Notes under the pieces: generated by a model
Told to the model about the DNA's origin: nothing
Seen by the model: the letters and a program-made list of their open reading frames with translations, nothing else
The model's database searches: none
Program-made: the position numbers and the translations under genes
Shown: in pieces, positions 1 to 8,499 of the stretch
Layout: each line of letters starts with the position of its first letter
Numbering within the stretch: the stretch's first letter is position 1
From: Psychrobacter luti
GTDB taxonomy: Bacteria; Pseudomonadota; Gammaproteobacteria; Pseudomonadales; Moraxellaceae
NCBI RefSeq assembly: GCF_014192115.1
Contig: NZ_JACHXL010000003.1
Span: forward strand, 124,001-188,000
DNA length: 64,000 nt
Reading direction: 5' to 3'

Positions 1-2
1 TG

Positions 3-530
3 CTGACCGCAAGCAGTGCCTTAAGCACGCGCCTTAAAGATATTGAGAAAAACTGGCAGCAGAATGCTACTGATCTATTAGCCATTGATAAAACAGCTAA
101 AAGCGATCAAGGATTGAATCAATGGTTTAATTCTTTATTGTCACTGGTTGAGACCATGAAGTCCAATGCCATTGATCAGCCATTAGGCTTAACCGGTAAG
201 AAAAAAGGTCACCTGCCAGCTGCCACCGCAGGGCAAAGCCGCGCGATTATCAATGCTAAATTGGCCACGCTCAATAAAGCAATGACCGATCCCGTCTTAA
301 CCGCTATTCTTGGCAGCAATAATGAAAACGCAGTGGCGGATAATCTATCGACTGCGCTTGCTGATGCGACCACGTTATTGGCGCAAATGCCAGAAGACCT
401 AGCGACTGCCGATAAAGCCACCCAGCAAGAGCTGTATGATAAGCTGACGACTATTACGCGCATCATTAAACGCCAATTAATTCCGACGCTCGGTATCCGT
501 GTGGGTTTTAACAGCACTGATGGCGATTAA
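3..530 (+). CDS. Imelysin family protein, C-terminal part (5' end outside window)
   Basis: The reading frame is open from the first bases of the window, so this is the C-terminal part (about 175 residues) of a gene that starts upstream. It ends in GFNSTDGD, the typical C-terminal signature of imelysin-like (peptidase M75 family) proteins. These are periplasmic or lipid-anchored proteins linked to iron uptake. The downstream DUF1513 gene begins 3 bases after the stop codon, and imelysin and DUF1513 genes are commonly neighbours in iron-related operons, which supports the call. The TTG at 114 is internal and is not the true start. The N-terminal signal and the conserved imelysin motif lie outside the window. 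Confidence 0.8.
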   Translation: MTASSALSTRLKDIEKNWQQNATDLLAIDKTAKSDQGLNQWFNSLLSLVETMKSNAIDQPLGLTGKKKGHLPAATAGQSRAIINAKLATLNKAMTDPVLTAILGSNNENAVADNLSTALADATTLLAQMPEDLATADKATQQELYDKLTTITRIIKRQLIPTLGIRVGFNSTDGD

Positions 531-533
531 AAA

Positions 534-2087
534 ATGCATTCTCTAAATACTAAAATAGCAAGTCATTCACAACAGCAGCCACAAGAGAATCAGCCTAATT
601 CTGAGCTGTTTGTGACATCGGCATTGACCATGCTGTCTGCTTTCATGGGTACAGCCGCGCTTGTTAGTATCCATCATCGTTATCGTAAGCAGCGTCATCC
701 TGATGCTAGCTTGCAAGATTATGCGGTAGGTATGCGCTCGCAGTTGCAGTCGCTAAGCTCAACACTAAAACGCGAGCTCGTACAGTTTCGCCATGCTTGT
801 CAGCAAGCTACAACTGCATGGCAACAGGCTTATCGTTTACCGATAGAGGATAAGCAACACACCTATACTAACGGCGCAACTGAATTTAGCGCCGCACATA
901 CCACTACCGTATTGCCGCGCACCGTTTGCTGGGTTAGCGGTGTCGCCTCCATGCCAAAAAATATCGGGTTAGCAAATGATGGTAGCGCTGAGGCCTGTCA
1001 TAATGGAAATGACTTTGGCGTGGTTGGTATCGATGCCGATAGACAAATCGTCTGGCAAACCACTATGCCTGAACGTGTCCACGATATTGTTGTTCAGCCT
1101 ATTTTTGACCGTAAAAGCACATCTGCTAACCATAAAAAAAATCGTGATGTCGTAGTGATGGGTCGTCGTCCGAGTGAAAAGTTTTGGGTATTAGACACGG
1201 CGAATGGACAAGTAAAATTTGCTATTAAAGCATCAAGTAATCGTCATTTCTATGGGCATGCTTGTTATATCCTTGATGGTAAGTTGCTCTATGTCACCGA
1301 AAACGATACGATAAGTTTGGACGGTAAAATCGGTATCTATGATGCTGATGACAATTATAAAAAAATAGCAGAATTTGACTCGCATGGCATTGGTCCGCAT
1401 GAGCTGATTATGCATCCTGACGGCGAGACGTTAGTAATTGCTAACGGCGGTATCAAAACCGAACAAGCGTCGCGTGAAGAACTCAATCTAGATAGCATGC
1501 GTCCATCATTGGTTTACCTCAATCGTCATACTGGTGCTTTACTTGAGCAAATTATGCCTGAACACAATCAAATGAGCGTACGTCACCTGGCCATGCATAA
1601 CGATGGAACGGTGATGATAGGTATTCAGTTTCAAGGTGAAAAGCATATCAATGTGCCGCTAGTATTGACTCATAAACGCGGTGATGCTGATTTTAAAGCG
1701 CTTATTATGCCCAATAATCAATGGCAACGCTTTCATCAATATATCGCCAGTGTGGCGGTCGATAGTGGGCGTAACTTATTATGCGTAACCACACCGATTG
1801 GCGGCTGTGCGGCGCTCTATGATTTAAATACTCACACCTTGATAGATGATGTTAGCCTGCCAGATTGTGCAGGAGCAGCAGTACTGTATAGCAAATGCAC
1901 TGATAATATAGATAGTCGTGATGAGCAATCAGGCTTTATTGTTAGTGATGGTCAAGGTCAGTTAACCGCGTTAACTGTTAATAACTTGGCAGCGGCAAAA
2001 ATGAATGCTGTAGAGAAAAATGAGCGTATTCTTAAAGACAGCAAATGTCATATGATGTCGTTTGACAATCACTTGCAAGCGCTGTGA
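534..2087 (+). CDS. DUF1513 domain-containing protein
   Basis: A 517-residue protein. It has an N-terminal hydrophobic stretch (about residues 27-48) that could be a signal anchor. The body is beta-rich with repeated short motifs of propeller type (for example GNDFGVVGIDADRQIVW and HGIGPHELIMHPDG), as in DUF1513 proteins. Function is not established. The family usually sits beside imelysin genes and is thought to belong to a periplasmic iron-acquisition system. It starts 3 bases after the imelysin stop and its own stop overlaps the next start, so the three genes form an operon. The first 100 residues before the propeller-like part are poorly conserved in style. Confidence 0.8.
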   Translation: MHSLNTKIASHSQQQPQENQPNSELFVTSALTMLSAFMGTAALVSIHHRYRKQRHPDASLQDYAVGMRSQLQSLSSTLKRELVQFRHACQQATTAWQQAYRLPIEDKQHTYTNGATEFSAAHTTTVLPRTVCWVSGVASMPKNIGLANDGSAEACHNGNDFGVVGIDADRQIVWQTTMPERVHDIVVQPIFDRKSTSANHKKNRDVVVMGRRPSEKFWVLDTANGQVKFAIKASSNRHFYGHACYILDGKLLYVTENDTISLDGKIGIYDADDNYKKIAEFDSHGIGPHELIMHPDGETLVIANGGIKTEQASREELNLDSMRPSLVYLNRHTGALLEQIMPEHNQMSVRHLAMHNDGTVMIGIQFQGEKHINVPLVLTHKRGDADFKALIMPNNQWQRFHQYIASVAVDSGRNLLCVTTPIGGCAALYDLNTHTLIDDVSLPDCAGAAVLYSKCTDNIDSRDEQSGFIVSDGQGQLTALTVNNLAAAKMNAVEKNERILKDSKCHMMSFDNHLQAL

Positions 2088-2758
2088 GTATGAATATGCC
2101 GTCTGCATACCAGTCACTTTTACTAGAGAAATCTATACATTATTTGGCGCAAGCGGATATTGAGCTACATATCAGCAAGAAGCGGGTTAAAAATATCAAC
2201 TTTCGCTTAAAACCCCATAAACTGCTAGTTTCTGTGCCGTTATCTATTAGCTCAGCGCAAGCCGCACTCGCTATAGAGAAACGCGTGCCATGGGCAATAG
2301 AAAATCATGCGCAAGTTTTAGAACAATATAAACGCAAGCGAATCCCTTTAAAAGATGCTTCGATTGCCGATAACACGCTGCTATTGTGGGGTGTAAAGCA
2401 ATCGTTCACGCTGAGTCATGATGAAAAGATTGCCTACTATCGGCAACAGCTTTCTGAAGTTGTACCTGCATTATTTAAAGAATGGCAACCAATTGTTGGT
2501 GCTCACGCTAATGAGATACGCCTAAAAAAAATGCATACGCGCTGGGGTAGTTGTAACACGCGTGCGCGCCGAATTTGGTTATCTGTGTATCTGCCTGCTT
2601 ATCCTATTGAATGTACCGAATACGTCATCGTCCATGAGCTGTGTCATCTGCATCATGCCAATCATAGCCGCGCCTTTTGGCAAACGGTGGCGACCGCCAT
2701 GCCCGATTATCAGTATTGGCATAATATGCTGGCAGGTAAAACAGGTCAGCTAGATTAA
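2084..2758 (+). CDS. YgjP-like (DUF45) M48-type metallopeptidase
   Basis: A 224-residue soluble protein with the zinc-protease motif HELCH (H184, E185, H188) followed by HHANHSRAFW, and an upstream TRWGSC (about 152-157). This pair of motifs is characteristic of the YgjP/DUF45 family. The substrate is unknown. The start GTG overlaps the preceding TGA stop by four bases (GTGA), so translation is probably coupled to the DUF1513 gene. An ATG two codons downstream is the alternative start. It is the last gene of the imelysin-DUF1513 operon; a role in iron uptake is not implied by its sequence. Confidence 0.85.
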   Translation: MSMNMPSAYQSLLLEKSIHYLAQADIELHISKKRVKNINFRLKPHKLLVSVPLSISSAQAALAIEKRVPWAIENHAQVLEQYKRKRIPLKDASIADNTLLLWGVKQSFTLSHDEKIAYYRQQLSEVVPALFKEWQPIVGAHANEIRLKKMHTRWGSCNTRARRIWLSVYLPAYPIECTEYVIVHELCHLHHANHSRAFWQTVATAMPDYQYWHNMLAGKTGQLD

Positions 2759-2837
2759 AGGATAGCCTACTTCAAATAACCGGATGTCATGCCTTAATCT
2801 GCTAAGATAAGGTTCTTTATCGAGACAAGGATGTGAT

Positions 2838-3440
2838 ATGGAAAACGTCAATCAAGTGCAGTTTTGGCAGCAGCGTTATGAGCAAGACAGTATCGGCTGG
2901 GATATGGGACAGGTGTCACCACCACTTAAAGCTTATATTGATCAATTACCTGAATCCGCTAAAGATCAAGCTATTCTAGTACCGGGAGCAGGTAATGCTT
3001 ACGAGGTCGGTTATCTGCATGAGCAAGGTTTTACCAATGTCACCTTGGTTGATTTTGCGCCTGCGCCCATTCAAGCATTTGCTAAGCGTTATCCTAGCTT
3101 TCCAGCTGAGAATTTAATCTGTGCTGACTTTTTTGAGCTATCAGCTGAGCAATATCAGTTTGATTGGGTGCTGGAGCAGACGTTTTTTTGTGCCATAAAT
3201 CCTGCGCGCCGTGATGAATATATAGCGCAGATGGCAGCATTATTGAAACCGAATGGTAAGCTGGTTGGTTTACTGTTTGATAAAGATTTCGGGCGACAAG
3301 AGCCACCATTTGGCGGCACAAAAGAGGAGTACCATCAGCGTTTTTCGACTCGTTTTGATATTGAAATCATAGAACCAAGCGATAACTCACATCCCGCACG
3401 GCAGGGCAGTGAGTTATTTATTAAGATGCGAGCGAAGTAA
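2838..3440 (+). CDS. TPMT-family SAM-dependent methyltransferase
   Basis: A 200-residue Rossmann-type methyltransferase. The N-terminus (FWQQRYEQDSIGWDMGQVSP) and the SAM-binding loop VPGAGNAYEVGYL (about 48-60) are typical of thiopurine S-methyltransferase-like bacterial proteins. These methylate small thiols, selenium or tellurium species, or unknown small molecules. The later segment DWVLEQTFFCAINP fits the post-motif region of the family. A clear ribosome binding site (AAGGATGTGAT) precedes the ATG. The last 20 bases overlap the 3' end of the convergent HD-like gene. The exact substrate cannot be read from the sequence. Confidence 0.82.
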   Translation: MENVNQVQFWQQRYEQDSIGWDMGQVSPPLKAYIDQLPESAKDQAILVPGAGNAYEVGYLHEQGFTNVTLVDFAPAPIQAFAKRYPSFPAENLICADFFELSAEQYQFDWVLEQTFFCAINPARRDEYIAQMAALLKPNGKLVGLLFDKDFGRQEPPFGGTKEEYHQRFSTRFDIEIIEPSDNSHPARQGSELFIKMRAK

Positions 3441-4098
3441 TCTCACGCTTGATGTTTCGTCGAGCCGGCATTTCTAACCGCGTAGAGTAATAATCAGTTA
3501 GATAAAGCGTTGGATGCGCTAATAATCCTTTTAATACTGCTATGCGTCCAACGCGATAATCTTCGTTTGAGATATGCGCATATTCTTGGCGGATAGCTTG
3601 CGCGTACTGTTCATACTCCGACCAAGATGCCCCTAAAATACTTAAGTCCATATCTAGTAAATAGGCGGCATCGCTTTTTCTAGCTTTGTATGACCATTCA
3701 TCAATGTCAGCAATTTGATGGCTAGCCGTCATCATAATCAGCGCGTAGATATGTTGGCATTGCTCAGCAGTTAGATAAGGAGTTAACGATTCTACGGCAT
3801 ATTCTGCACTCTTTAGCTCATTATCTAAGCACGTCGGCTTATATATTACATCATGATAAAACAGTGCCAAAGCAATGATATGCGGCTCATTCAAATGATG
3901 CTTAATCTGTTTAAACTGCGCAAATAATTGCTGAACATGACGTAAGCTATGATAAGCGCGCTGGCTTTCGTTATAGCGCACGGCAATATCTTGCCAAAGT
4001 GCTATTAATATTGCTGTCTCGATAGCACTATTAATAGCCGTTAAATGCCACTCGAAAAGCTTAGCAAGCTCAGTTTCTATTTGTGACAACCCGTCCAT
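3421..4098 (-). CDS. Predicted HD-superfamily metal-dependent hydrolase (COG4339-like)
   Basis: A 225-residue helical protein. It contains YHSLRHV (about 49-55) and LFYHDVIY (about 79-86, with H82-D83), which match the predicted metal-dependent HD phosphohydrolase family COG4339. This family is unlinked to the methyltransferase in function as far as is known; its substrate is uncharacterised. The start has a good ribosome site (AAAGG, then ATG). The gene overlaps the 3' end of the preceding convergent gene by 20 bp. It lies downstream of oxyR on the same strand, with a gap of about 45 bp, so it may be co-transcribed with oxyR. Confidence 0.75.
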   Translation of the reverse strand: MDGLSQIETELAKLFEWHLTAINSAIETAILIALWQDIAVRYNESQRAYHSLRHVQQLFAQFKQIKHHLNEPHIIALALFYHDVIYKPTCLDNELKSAEYAVESLTPYLTAEQCQHIYALIMMTASHQIADIDEWSYKARKSDAAYLLDMDLSILGASWSEYEQYAQAIRQEYAHISNEDYRVGRIAVLKGLLAHPTLYLTDYYSTRLEMPARRNIKREITSLAS

Positions 4099-4143
4099 AG
4101 TTAACCTTTATTTGGCGACTACCTGTGATTTAAAACTAGCGAT

Positions 4144-5052
4144 TTATTTTTTATTAGCCGCGCCTTCAAATGCTTGTTTAAAGAGCTTACCTAATAAATT
4201 GACATCATCGACGCGGGCATAATTTAAACGGGTGACGAAGGCGATATGACGATGCGGTCCTTCCTCGGCTAGTGGCACTGCAACTGCGTCTTGGTTTTGC
4301 AGATGCAGCTGATCTAATGCCATCTCTGGCACTAATGTCGTGCCCATATTGGCAAGTGCCATTTGAATAAGGGTGTTTAAGCTAGCATCAGAAAAACTTG
4401 ATTTCATCTGTGCACGGTCAAAATGACAGACCGTCAAGGTTTGATCGGTTAAACAATGTCCTTCCCCTAATAGCATCAGATTGGCCGTTGCTAGCTCATC
4501 AGCATTGATGGTTTTAAGCTTGGCATGGACGTCGTCTTTTGGAAAGACGGCAAAGAAATCCTCCGCCCAGAACTCAAAAGTATGCAAGCCATCTACCGCA
4601 TACGGCAGCGCAATAATAGCGGTATCAATATGACCGTAACGCACTTGTTCGAGTAAGCGCTCCGTTTGCTGCTCGACAATGGTCATACGAAATTCTGGAT
4701 AGTGCTCACGCAGCGCAGGCAACACTTTTGGTAGCAGATAAGGCGCAATCGTTGGAATGATACCCACAGTCATAGGGTAGGCAAGGGGTGATTGATGACT
4801 ATGCGCGCGCGTGGTCAAATCATTGACTTCCGAAAATACGCGCTGCGCCCGCGTTAGGATGTCTTCACCGATAGGCGTAATCAGTACTTGCTTATTATTT
4901 CGCTCAAAAATCTGCGTATCAAGCTGTTTCTCTAATTCTGCGATACCAAGGCTCAATGCAGACTGCGAGATATTACAATCCTCTGCTGCGCGTTTAAAGT
5001 GACGATGTTTGGCAACGGCTAAGGCAAACTCAAGTTGACGTAAGGTAATCAT
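4144..5052 (-). CDS. oxyR: Hydrogen peroxide-sensing regulator OxyR (LysR family)
   Basis: A 302-residue LysR-type regulator with an N-terminal winged helix-turn-helix (MITLRQLEFALAVAKHRHFKR onward) and a LysR substrate domain. The two redox cysteines are present in GEGHCLTDQTLTVCHF. They are C200 and C209, the same nine-residue spacing as C199/C208 of E. coli OxyR, which form a disulfide on peroxide exposure. The gene is divergent from ahpC across a 276-bp intergenic region, the classical arrangement for an OxyR target. The ribosome site is AGAGAG before the ATG. Confidence is high because both cysteines and the context agree. Confidence 0.95.
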   Translation of the reverse strand: MITLRQLEFALAVAKHRHFKRAAEDCNISQSALSLGIAELEKQLDTQIFERNNKQVLITPIGEDILTRAQRVFSEVNDLTTRAHSHQSPLAYPMTVGIIPTIAPYLLPKVLPALREHYPEFRMTIVEQQTERLLEQVRYGHIDTAIIALPYAVDGLHTFEFWAEDFFAVFPKDDVHAKLKTINADELATANLMLLGEGHCLTDQTLTVCHFDRAQMKSSFSDASLNTLIQMALANMGTTLVPEMALDQLHLQNQDAVAVPLAEEGPHRHIAFVTRLNYARVDDVNLLGKLFKQAFEGAANKK

Positions 5053-5328
5053 AAAAACTCTCTATTAATAGGTCTTTAATGCGATTTGTTTTACTCGTTT
5101 ATCTTGTGTACCATAGCCATTTAATGCCGATGTACAGATAAAAAAGCAGATAGAATAGTTTAACAAGTTTAATAAAACAAAACATCACATTAAAAACTTT
5201 TAACTGGATTAACCATAGAATTCGCGTATAGTTTGTCAGGTAGCCCAGTTAAACAAAGGGTTAGTAGAAACAACCAACAATAAGCACTCATTAACTCAAC
5301 AACAATCAATCAAAAAGAGGAGCCAATC
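5053..5328. promoter_or_regulatory. oxyR-ahpC divergent control region
   Basis: AT-rich divergent intergenic region. A possible -10 (TATAGT, 5227-5232) lies about 95 bp upstream of the ahpC start with a poor -35, as expected for an activator-dependent promoter. ahpC has a strong ribosome site (AGAGGAG, 6 bases before ATG). ATAG/TATAG elements recur around 5150-5230, but I could not fit the full four-part OxyR consensus, so the operator is inferred from context only. Confidence 0.45.
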
Positions 5329-5895
5329 ATGGCGTCTATTATCAATCAAGAAATTCCAGAATTTTCAGCAGATGCGTTTGTAAATGGTGAGTTCAAAACC
5401 ATCACTTCAGAAGACGTAAAAGGTAACTGGGCAATCTTCTTATTTTACCCAGCTGACTTTACCTTTGTTTGCCCAACTGAACTTGAAGACATGGCAGCTC
5501 ATTACGAAGAGCTTAAAGGTTTGGGCGTAGAAGTGTACTCAGTATCAACCGATACACATTTCACCCATAAAGCATGGCATGATTCTTCAGAAGCAATCGG
5601 CAAAGTAACTTACCCAATGATCGGCGATCCTACTGGTCGTATCACTCGTGGCTTTAACGTCATGATTGAAGAAGCCGGTCTAGCTGAGCGCGGTACATTC
5701 TTAGTAGATCCAGACGGCTTAATTCAAGTTGCTGAGATTCATGCTGGCGGCATCGGCCGTAGCGCAAAAGATATGCTACGTAAAGTAAAAGCAGCACAGT
5801 ATGTTCGTGAAAACGACGGCGAAGTTTGCCCAGCAGCTTGGGAACAAGGTCAAGAAACCCTAAAACCAAGCCTTGATTTAGTTGGTAAAATCTAA
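5329..5895 (+). CDS. ahpC: Alkyl hydroperoxide reductase subunit C (2-Cys peroxiredoxin)
   Basis: A 188-residue typical 2-Cys peroxiredoxin, close to the 187 residues of E. coli AhpC. The peroxidatic cysteine lies in DFTFVCPTE (C48) and the resolving cysteine in GEVCPAAW (C167). It reduces H2O2 and organic hydroperoxides in the cytoplasm and is recycled by AhpF, encoded at 6854-8431. A strong Shine-Dalgarno and the codon use of a highly expressed gene fit an abundant protein. It is followed by a strong terminator, so it is monocistronic, and ahpF is not in the same operon. OxyR control is likely from the divergent arrangement. Confidence 0.97.
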   Translation: MASIINQEIPEFSADAFVNGEFKTITSEDVKGNWAIFLFYPADFTFVCPTELEDMAAHYEELKGLGVEVYSVSTDTHFTHKAWHDSSEAIGKVTYPMIGDPTGRITRGFNVMIEEAGLAERGTFLVDPDGLIQVAEIHAGGIGRSAKDMLRKVKAAQYVRENDGEVCPAAWEQGQETLKPSLDLVGKI

Positions 5896-5964
5896 ATAGT
5901 AGCTTAACGATTTAGATATTTGTGGTATTGAATATTCTAGTTTTAGTTATATCAATGCGATAAA

Positions 5965-6001
5965 AAAAGACCCCATCAGCTTAGGTTGATGGGGTCTTTT
6001 A
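5965..6001. terminator. Bidirectional intrinsic terminator, ahpC / DUF465 gene
   Basis: A near-perfect hairpin with arms AAAAGACCCCATCA and TTGATGGGGTCTTTT. It is flanked by A and T tracts, so it can end ahpC on the + strand and the small convergent gene on the - strand. Confidence 0.9.
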
Positions 6002-6079
6002 TGTCTTGTAAGTTATGTCATGCAAGAGATTGTATTTTTATTTTTCGCTAGTCCATATTTTTCATGAAGTAACTGCATG

Positions 6080-6328
6080 CTAGGCATGAGATTGTAATTT
6101 ATTTTTATCGATTATTTTATAAATCTCATCTTTTAAATGCAGCTTTCGCCGTTTCATTTGCTCAATTTCTTCATCGCGACTGGCATGTTTGACCAAATCT
6201 TTATCTAGCTGGTTGATTTGCTGATCAAGCTGGGTATGCTCATCAAAAATAGTCGCAAAATGACTGTCCTTTTTCTTAAGCTCAGCAATAATATCTTTGT
6301 TATCTTGCCATGTATCTGTCTTTCTCAT
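6080..6328 (-). CDS. DUF465 (YdcH-like) small coiled-coil protein
   Basis: An 82-residue charged helical protein starting MRKTDTWQDNK. It contains DEEIEQMKRRKLHLKDEIY, the typical core of DUF465/YdcH family proteins, which are short and of unknown function. A longer frame reaches 6376, but the ATG at 6328 has a good ribosome site (AAGGATGACAAG) and matches the family length, so I use it. The gene sits between ahpC and ahpF on the opposite strand and separates the two peroxidase subunits. There is no evidence that it takes part in peroxide defence. Confidence 0.8.
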   Translation of the reverse strand: MRKTDTWQDNKDIIAELKKKDSHFATIFDEHTQLDQQINQLDKDLVKHASRDEEIEQMKRRKLHLKDEIYKIIDKNKLQSHA

Positions 6329-6427
6329 CTTGTCATCCTTGTTATGAAGCGCAAGCCTGCATAAGCATCCGCGCATAGTAGTTAAGATTTTTGTGATGAA
6401 TTGCTATGATTATGAGACTTAGATTTT

Positions 6428-6586
6428 ATGGAACCAAACCGTTATTTTTCCGAACAACGATTAGGCTTAACATTAGCATATTTACTCTTAAAAAATACTT
6501 TTAATAAACAGGTTTATCAAGTACTTATAAAAGAAAACGTGCTATCAGGCGCACAGAGTTTTTCTATCCGCTTTACTCGATTGTAG
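6428..6586 (+). CDS. Possible 52-residue small ORF, unrecognised
   Basis: An ATG-to-TAG frame of 52 codons (MEPNRYFSEQRLGLTLAYLL start) in the otherwise empty 525-bp region between the DUF465 gene and ahpF. The middle is hydrophobic (LGLTLAYLLL). There is no convincing ribosome binding site (AGATTTT before the ATG), and the frame may be chance. Listed so that it can be checked for conservation. Confidence 0.18.
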   Translation: MEPNRYFSEQRLGLTLAYLLLKNTFNKQVYQVLIKENVLSGAQSFSIRFTRL

Positions 6587-6722
6587 CGAAAAAAATACCT
6601 ATATACTATGGTTAGTATTGATTATCATTTGTAAGTAATTTTGGAATTAAATAAAAATAATGATTTATGATAGGTTTTATAAAACATAAAGTTTGAGTTT
6701 ATCAGCTTGTCCAAGACCGCCA

Positions 6723-6766
6723 AACCTTTGATAATAGAGGTATCAAAGGTTATATGCTGCATATAA
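6723..6766 (+). promoter_or_regulatory. Probable ahpF promoter covered by two adjacent palindromes
   Basis: TTGATA (6728-6733) and TATATG (6751-6756) are separated by exactly 17 bp and read as -35 and -10 for ahpF, about 95 bp upstream of its start. An 11-bp perfect inverted repeat (AACCTTTGATA, 6723-6733, with its complement at 6741-6751, 7-base spacer) spans the -35 to -10 interval. A second perfect palindrome (TTATATGC-T-GCATATAA, 6750-6766) covers the -10. No T-run follows, so these are not terminators; an operator is the natural reading. The regulator is unknown. Confidence 0.55.
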
Positions 6767-6853
6767 ATAGCAATACTAGCATATGACTCTCACCTATTTA
6801 AACGCGTAGCCCTGATGCGAACGTTACATATTCGATAATAATGAGGAACAATT

Positions 6854-8431
6854 ATGATAGACCAAAGCTTATTAGATGCAGTCAAAAGTTACAGTGAAAA
6901 TATGACCCGCCCAATTACCTTTGTATTGGGTAGTGGCGAACACAGTAAGCGCGCTGAGCTGATAGATTTTTTGACCAAAATTGCTGGAACCACAAATAAG
7001 ATTAATTTTGACAGTACAGCTACCGATGAAAGCTTGCCAAGCCCGATTAGCTTTAAAGTAATCAGCCATATCGATGGTACATTGACCGATACCGGTATTG
7101 TCTTTAGCGGTATCCCTGGAGGTCATGAATTTACCTCGTTGATTTTGGCGATTTTGCAAGCGGGTGGTCATACGCTAAAACTTGATGAAGGTATTCAAAA
7201 GCTGATTAAGCGCTTTAATAAGCCGCTACAGTTTCAGACTTACGTGTCGCTCTCTTGCCACAGCTGCCCAGAAGTCGTACAGGCGTTGAACCAGTTTGCG
7301 CTGCTAAACGATGACATTAGTAATGAGATGATCGATGGTGCATTATTCCAAGAGCAGGTAGAAGCCAATAATATCCAAGGCGTGCCAGCAGTATTTTTAA
7401 ACGGTAAGCCGTTTGCTAATGGTCTAATTGACACGGCTAAATTGATTGAGAAGTTGCAAGAGCAATTTCCTGATTTATTAGCAGAAGCTGCTGACGACAC
7501 TGAACAGTTAGAACAGCAAGATGTGACGATTATTGGAGCCGGTCCTGCTGGCGTTGCGGCGGCGATTTACACGGCGCGTAAAGGCTTAAAAGTCACTATG
7601 GTTGCTGACCGTATCGGTGGGCAAGTAAAAGACACTCAAGATATTGAGAACTTAATCTCTGTACCTTTAACGACCGGTAGTGAGCTGTCGGCGAACTTTG
7701 AAAAGCATTTGCATGAATATGACATTACCCTCAAAGAGCATGTCAGCGTCAAAGAAATTAGCGAAACTGAAGAGCAAAACTATCGCATTCATCTAAATAC
7801 CGGTGAGGCCTTTGAGACGCGTAGTATTATCTTAGCGACCGGTGCTCAGTGGCGTAAGCTTGGTGTCCCGGGTGAAGATGAGAATATCGGTAAAGGCGTG
7901 GCTTTCTGTGCGCATTGCGATGGCCCCTTCTTTAAAGGTAAAGATATCGCTGTCGTCGGTGGGGGTAACTCTGGTATCGAAGCGGCATTAGACTTAGCAG
8001 GTATTGTTAAGCATGTCACCGTCCTTGAGTTTGCTGATGATTTGAAAGCGGATCAGGTATTGATTAATAAAGCCAAAGAAAAGGCAAATATCGATATCAT
8101 TACCAGTGCGGCAACCCAAGAAATTAAAGCGACAAACGATAAGGTATCGTCTCTCGTTTATCAAGATCGTAGCAGCAGTGAGAATAAAGAGCTTGATGTT
8201 GCAGGGGTATTTGTTCAGATTGGCTTAGTGCCAAATACTGAGTTTATCAAAGGCTTTGTCGATTTAAACCGCTTTGATGAGATTGAAATTGATGAGCGCT
8301 GCCGTACCGATCGTAAAGGTATCTTTGCCTGTGGCGACGTGACCACTGTGCCCTTTAAGCAGATTAATATTGCGATGGGCGAAGGTTCAAAAGCAGCATT
8401 ATCAGCATTTGAATACTTGGTAATGCAATAA
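6854..8431 (+). CDS. ahpF: Alkyl hydroperoxide reductase subunit F
   Basis: A 525-residue flavoprotein, near the 521 of E. coli AhpF. The N-terminal tandem thioredoxin-like domain carries the CHSC redox pair (C135/C138). The FAD-binding glycine motif [14 protein letters not shown] follows at about 214-227. The catalytic disulfide of the thioredoxin-reductase-like domain is CAHC (C352/C355), and an NAD-binding GGGNSG lies after it. The protein passes electrons from NADH to AhpC. It has its own promoter region with unusual palindromes and a good ribosome site (GAGGAACAATT). The gene is separated from ahpC by about 1 kb and a divergent small gene, unlike the ahpCF operon of enterics. Confidence 0.97.
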   Translation: MIDQSLLDAVKSYSENMTRPITFVLGSGEHSKRAELIDFLTKIAGTTNKINFDSTATDESLPSPISFKVISHIDGTLTDTGIVFSGIPGGHEFTSLILAILQAGGHTLKLDEGIQKLIKRFNKPLQFQTYVSLSCHSCPEVVQALNQFALLNDDISNEMIDGALFQEQVEANNIQGVPAVFLNGKPFANGLIDTAKLIEKLQEQFPDLLAEAADDTEQLEQQDVTIIGAGPAGVAAAIYTARKGLKVTMVADRIGGQVKDTQDIENLISVPLTTGSELSANFEKHLHEYDITLKEHVSVKEISETEEQNYRIHLNTGEAFETRSIILATGAQWRKLGVPGEDENIGKGVAFCAHCDGPFFKGKDIAVVGGGNSGIEAALDLAGIVKHVTVLEFADDLKADQVLINKAKEKANIDIITSAATQEIKATNDKVSSLVYQDRSSSENKELDVAGVFVQIGLVPNTEFIKGFVDLNRFDEIEIDERCRTDRKGIFACGDVTTVPFKQINIAMGEGSKAALSAFEYLVMQ

Positions 8432-8456
8432 GTTATTTAGCTTTAAATTTAATGTT

Positions 8457-8487
8457 AAAAGCCATCTCATTGGAGATGGCTTTTTTT
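8457..8487. terminator. Bidirectional intrinsic terminator, ahpF / BASS transporter
   Basis: A perfect 12-bp stem AAAAGCCATCTC / GAGATGGCTTTT with a 4-base loop and a T-run, between two convergent genes. Confidence 0.92.
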
Positions 8488-8499
8488 GTGCTTATACAA

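Noticed and set aside
5130-5240. Full four-part OxyR operator in front of ahpC
   Set aside because: ATAG-like elements are present, but their spacing does not fit the ATAG-N7-CTAT consensus, so I only infer control from context.
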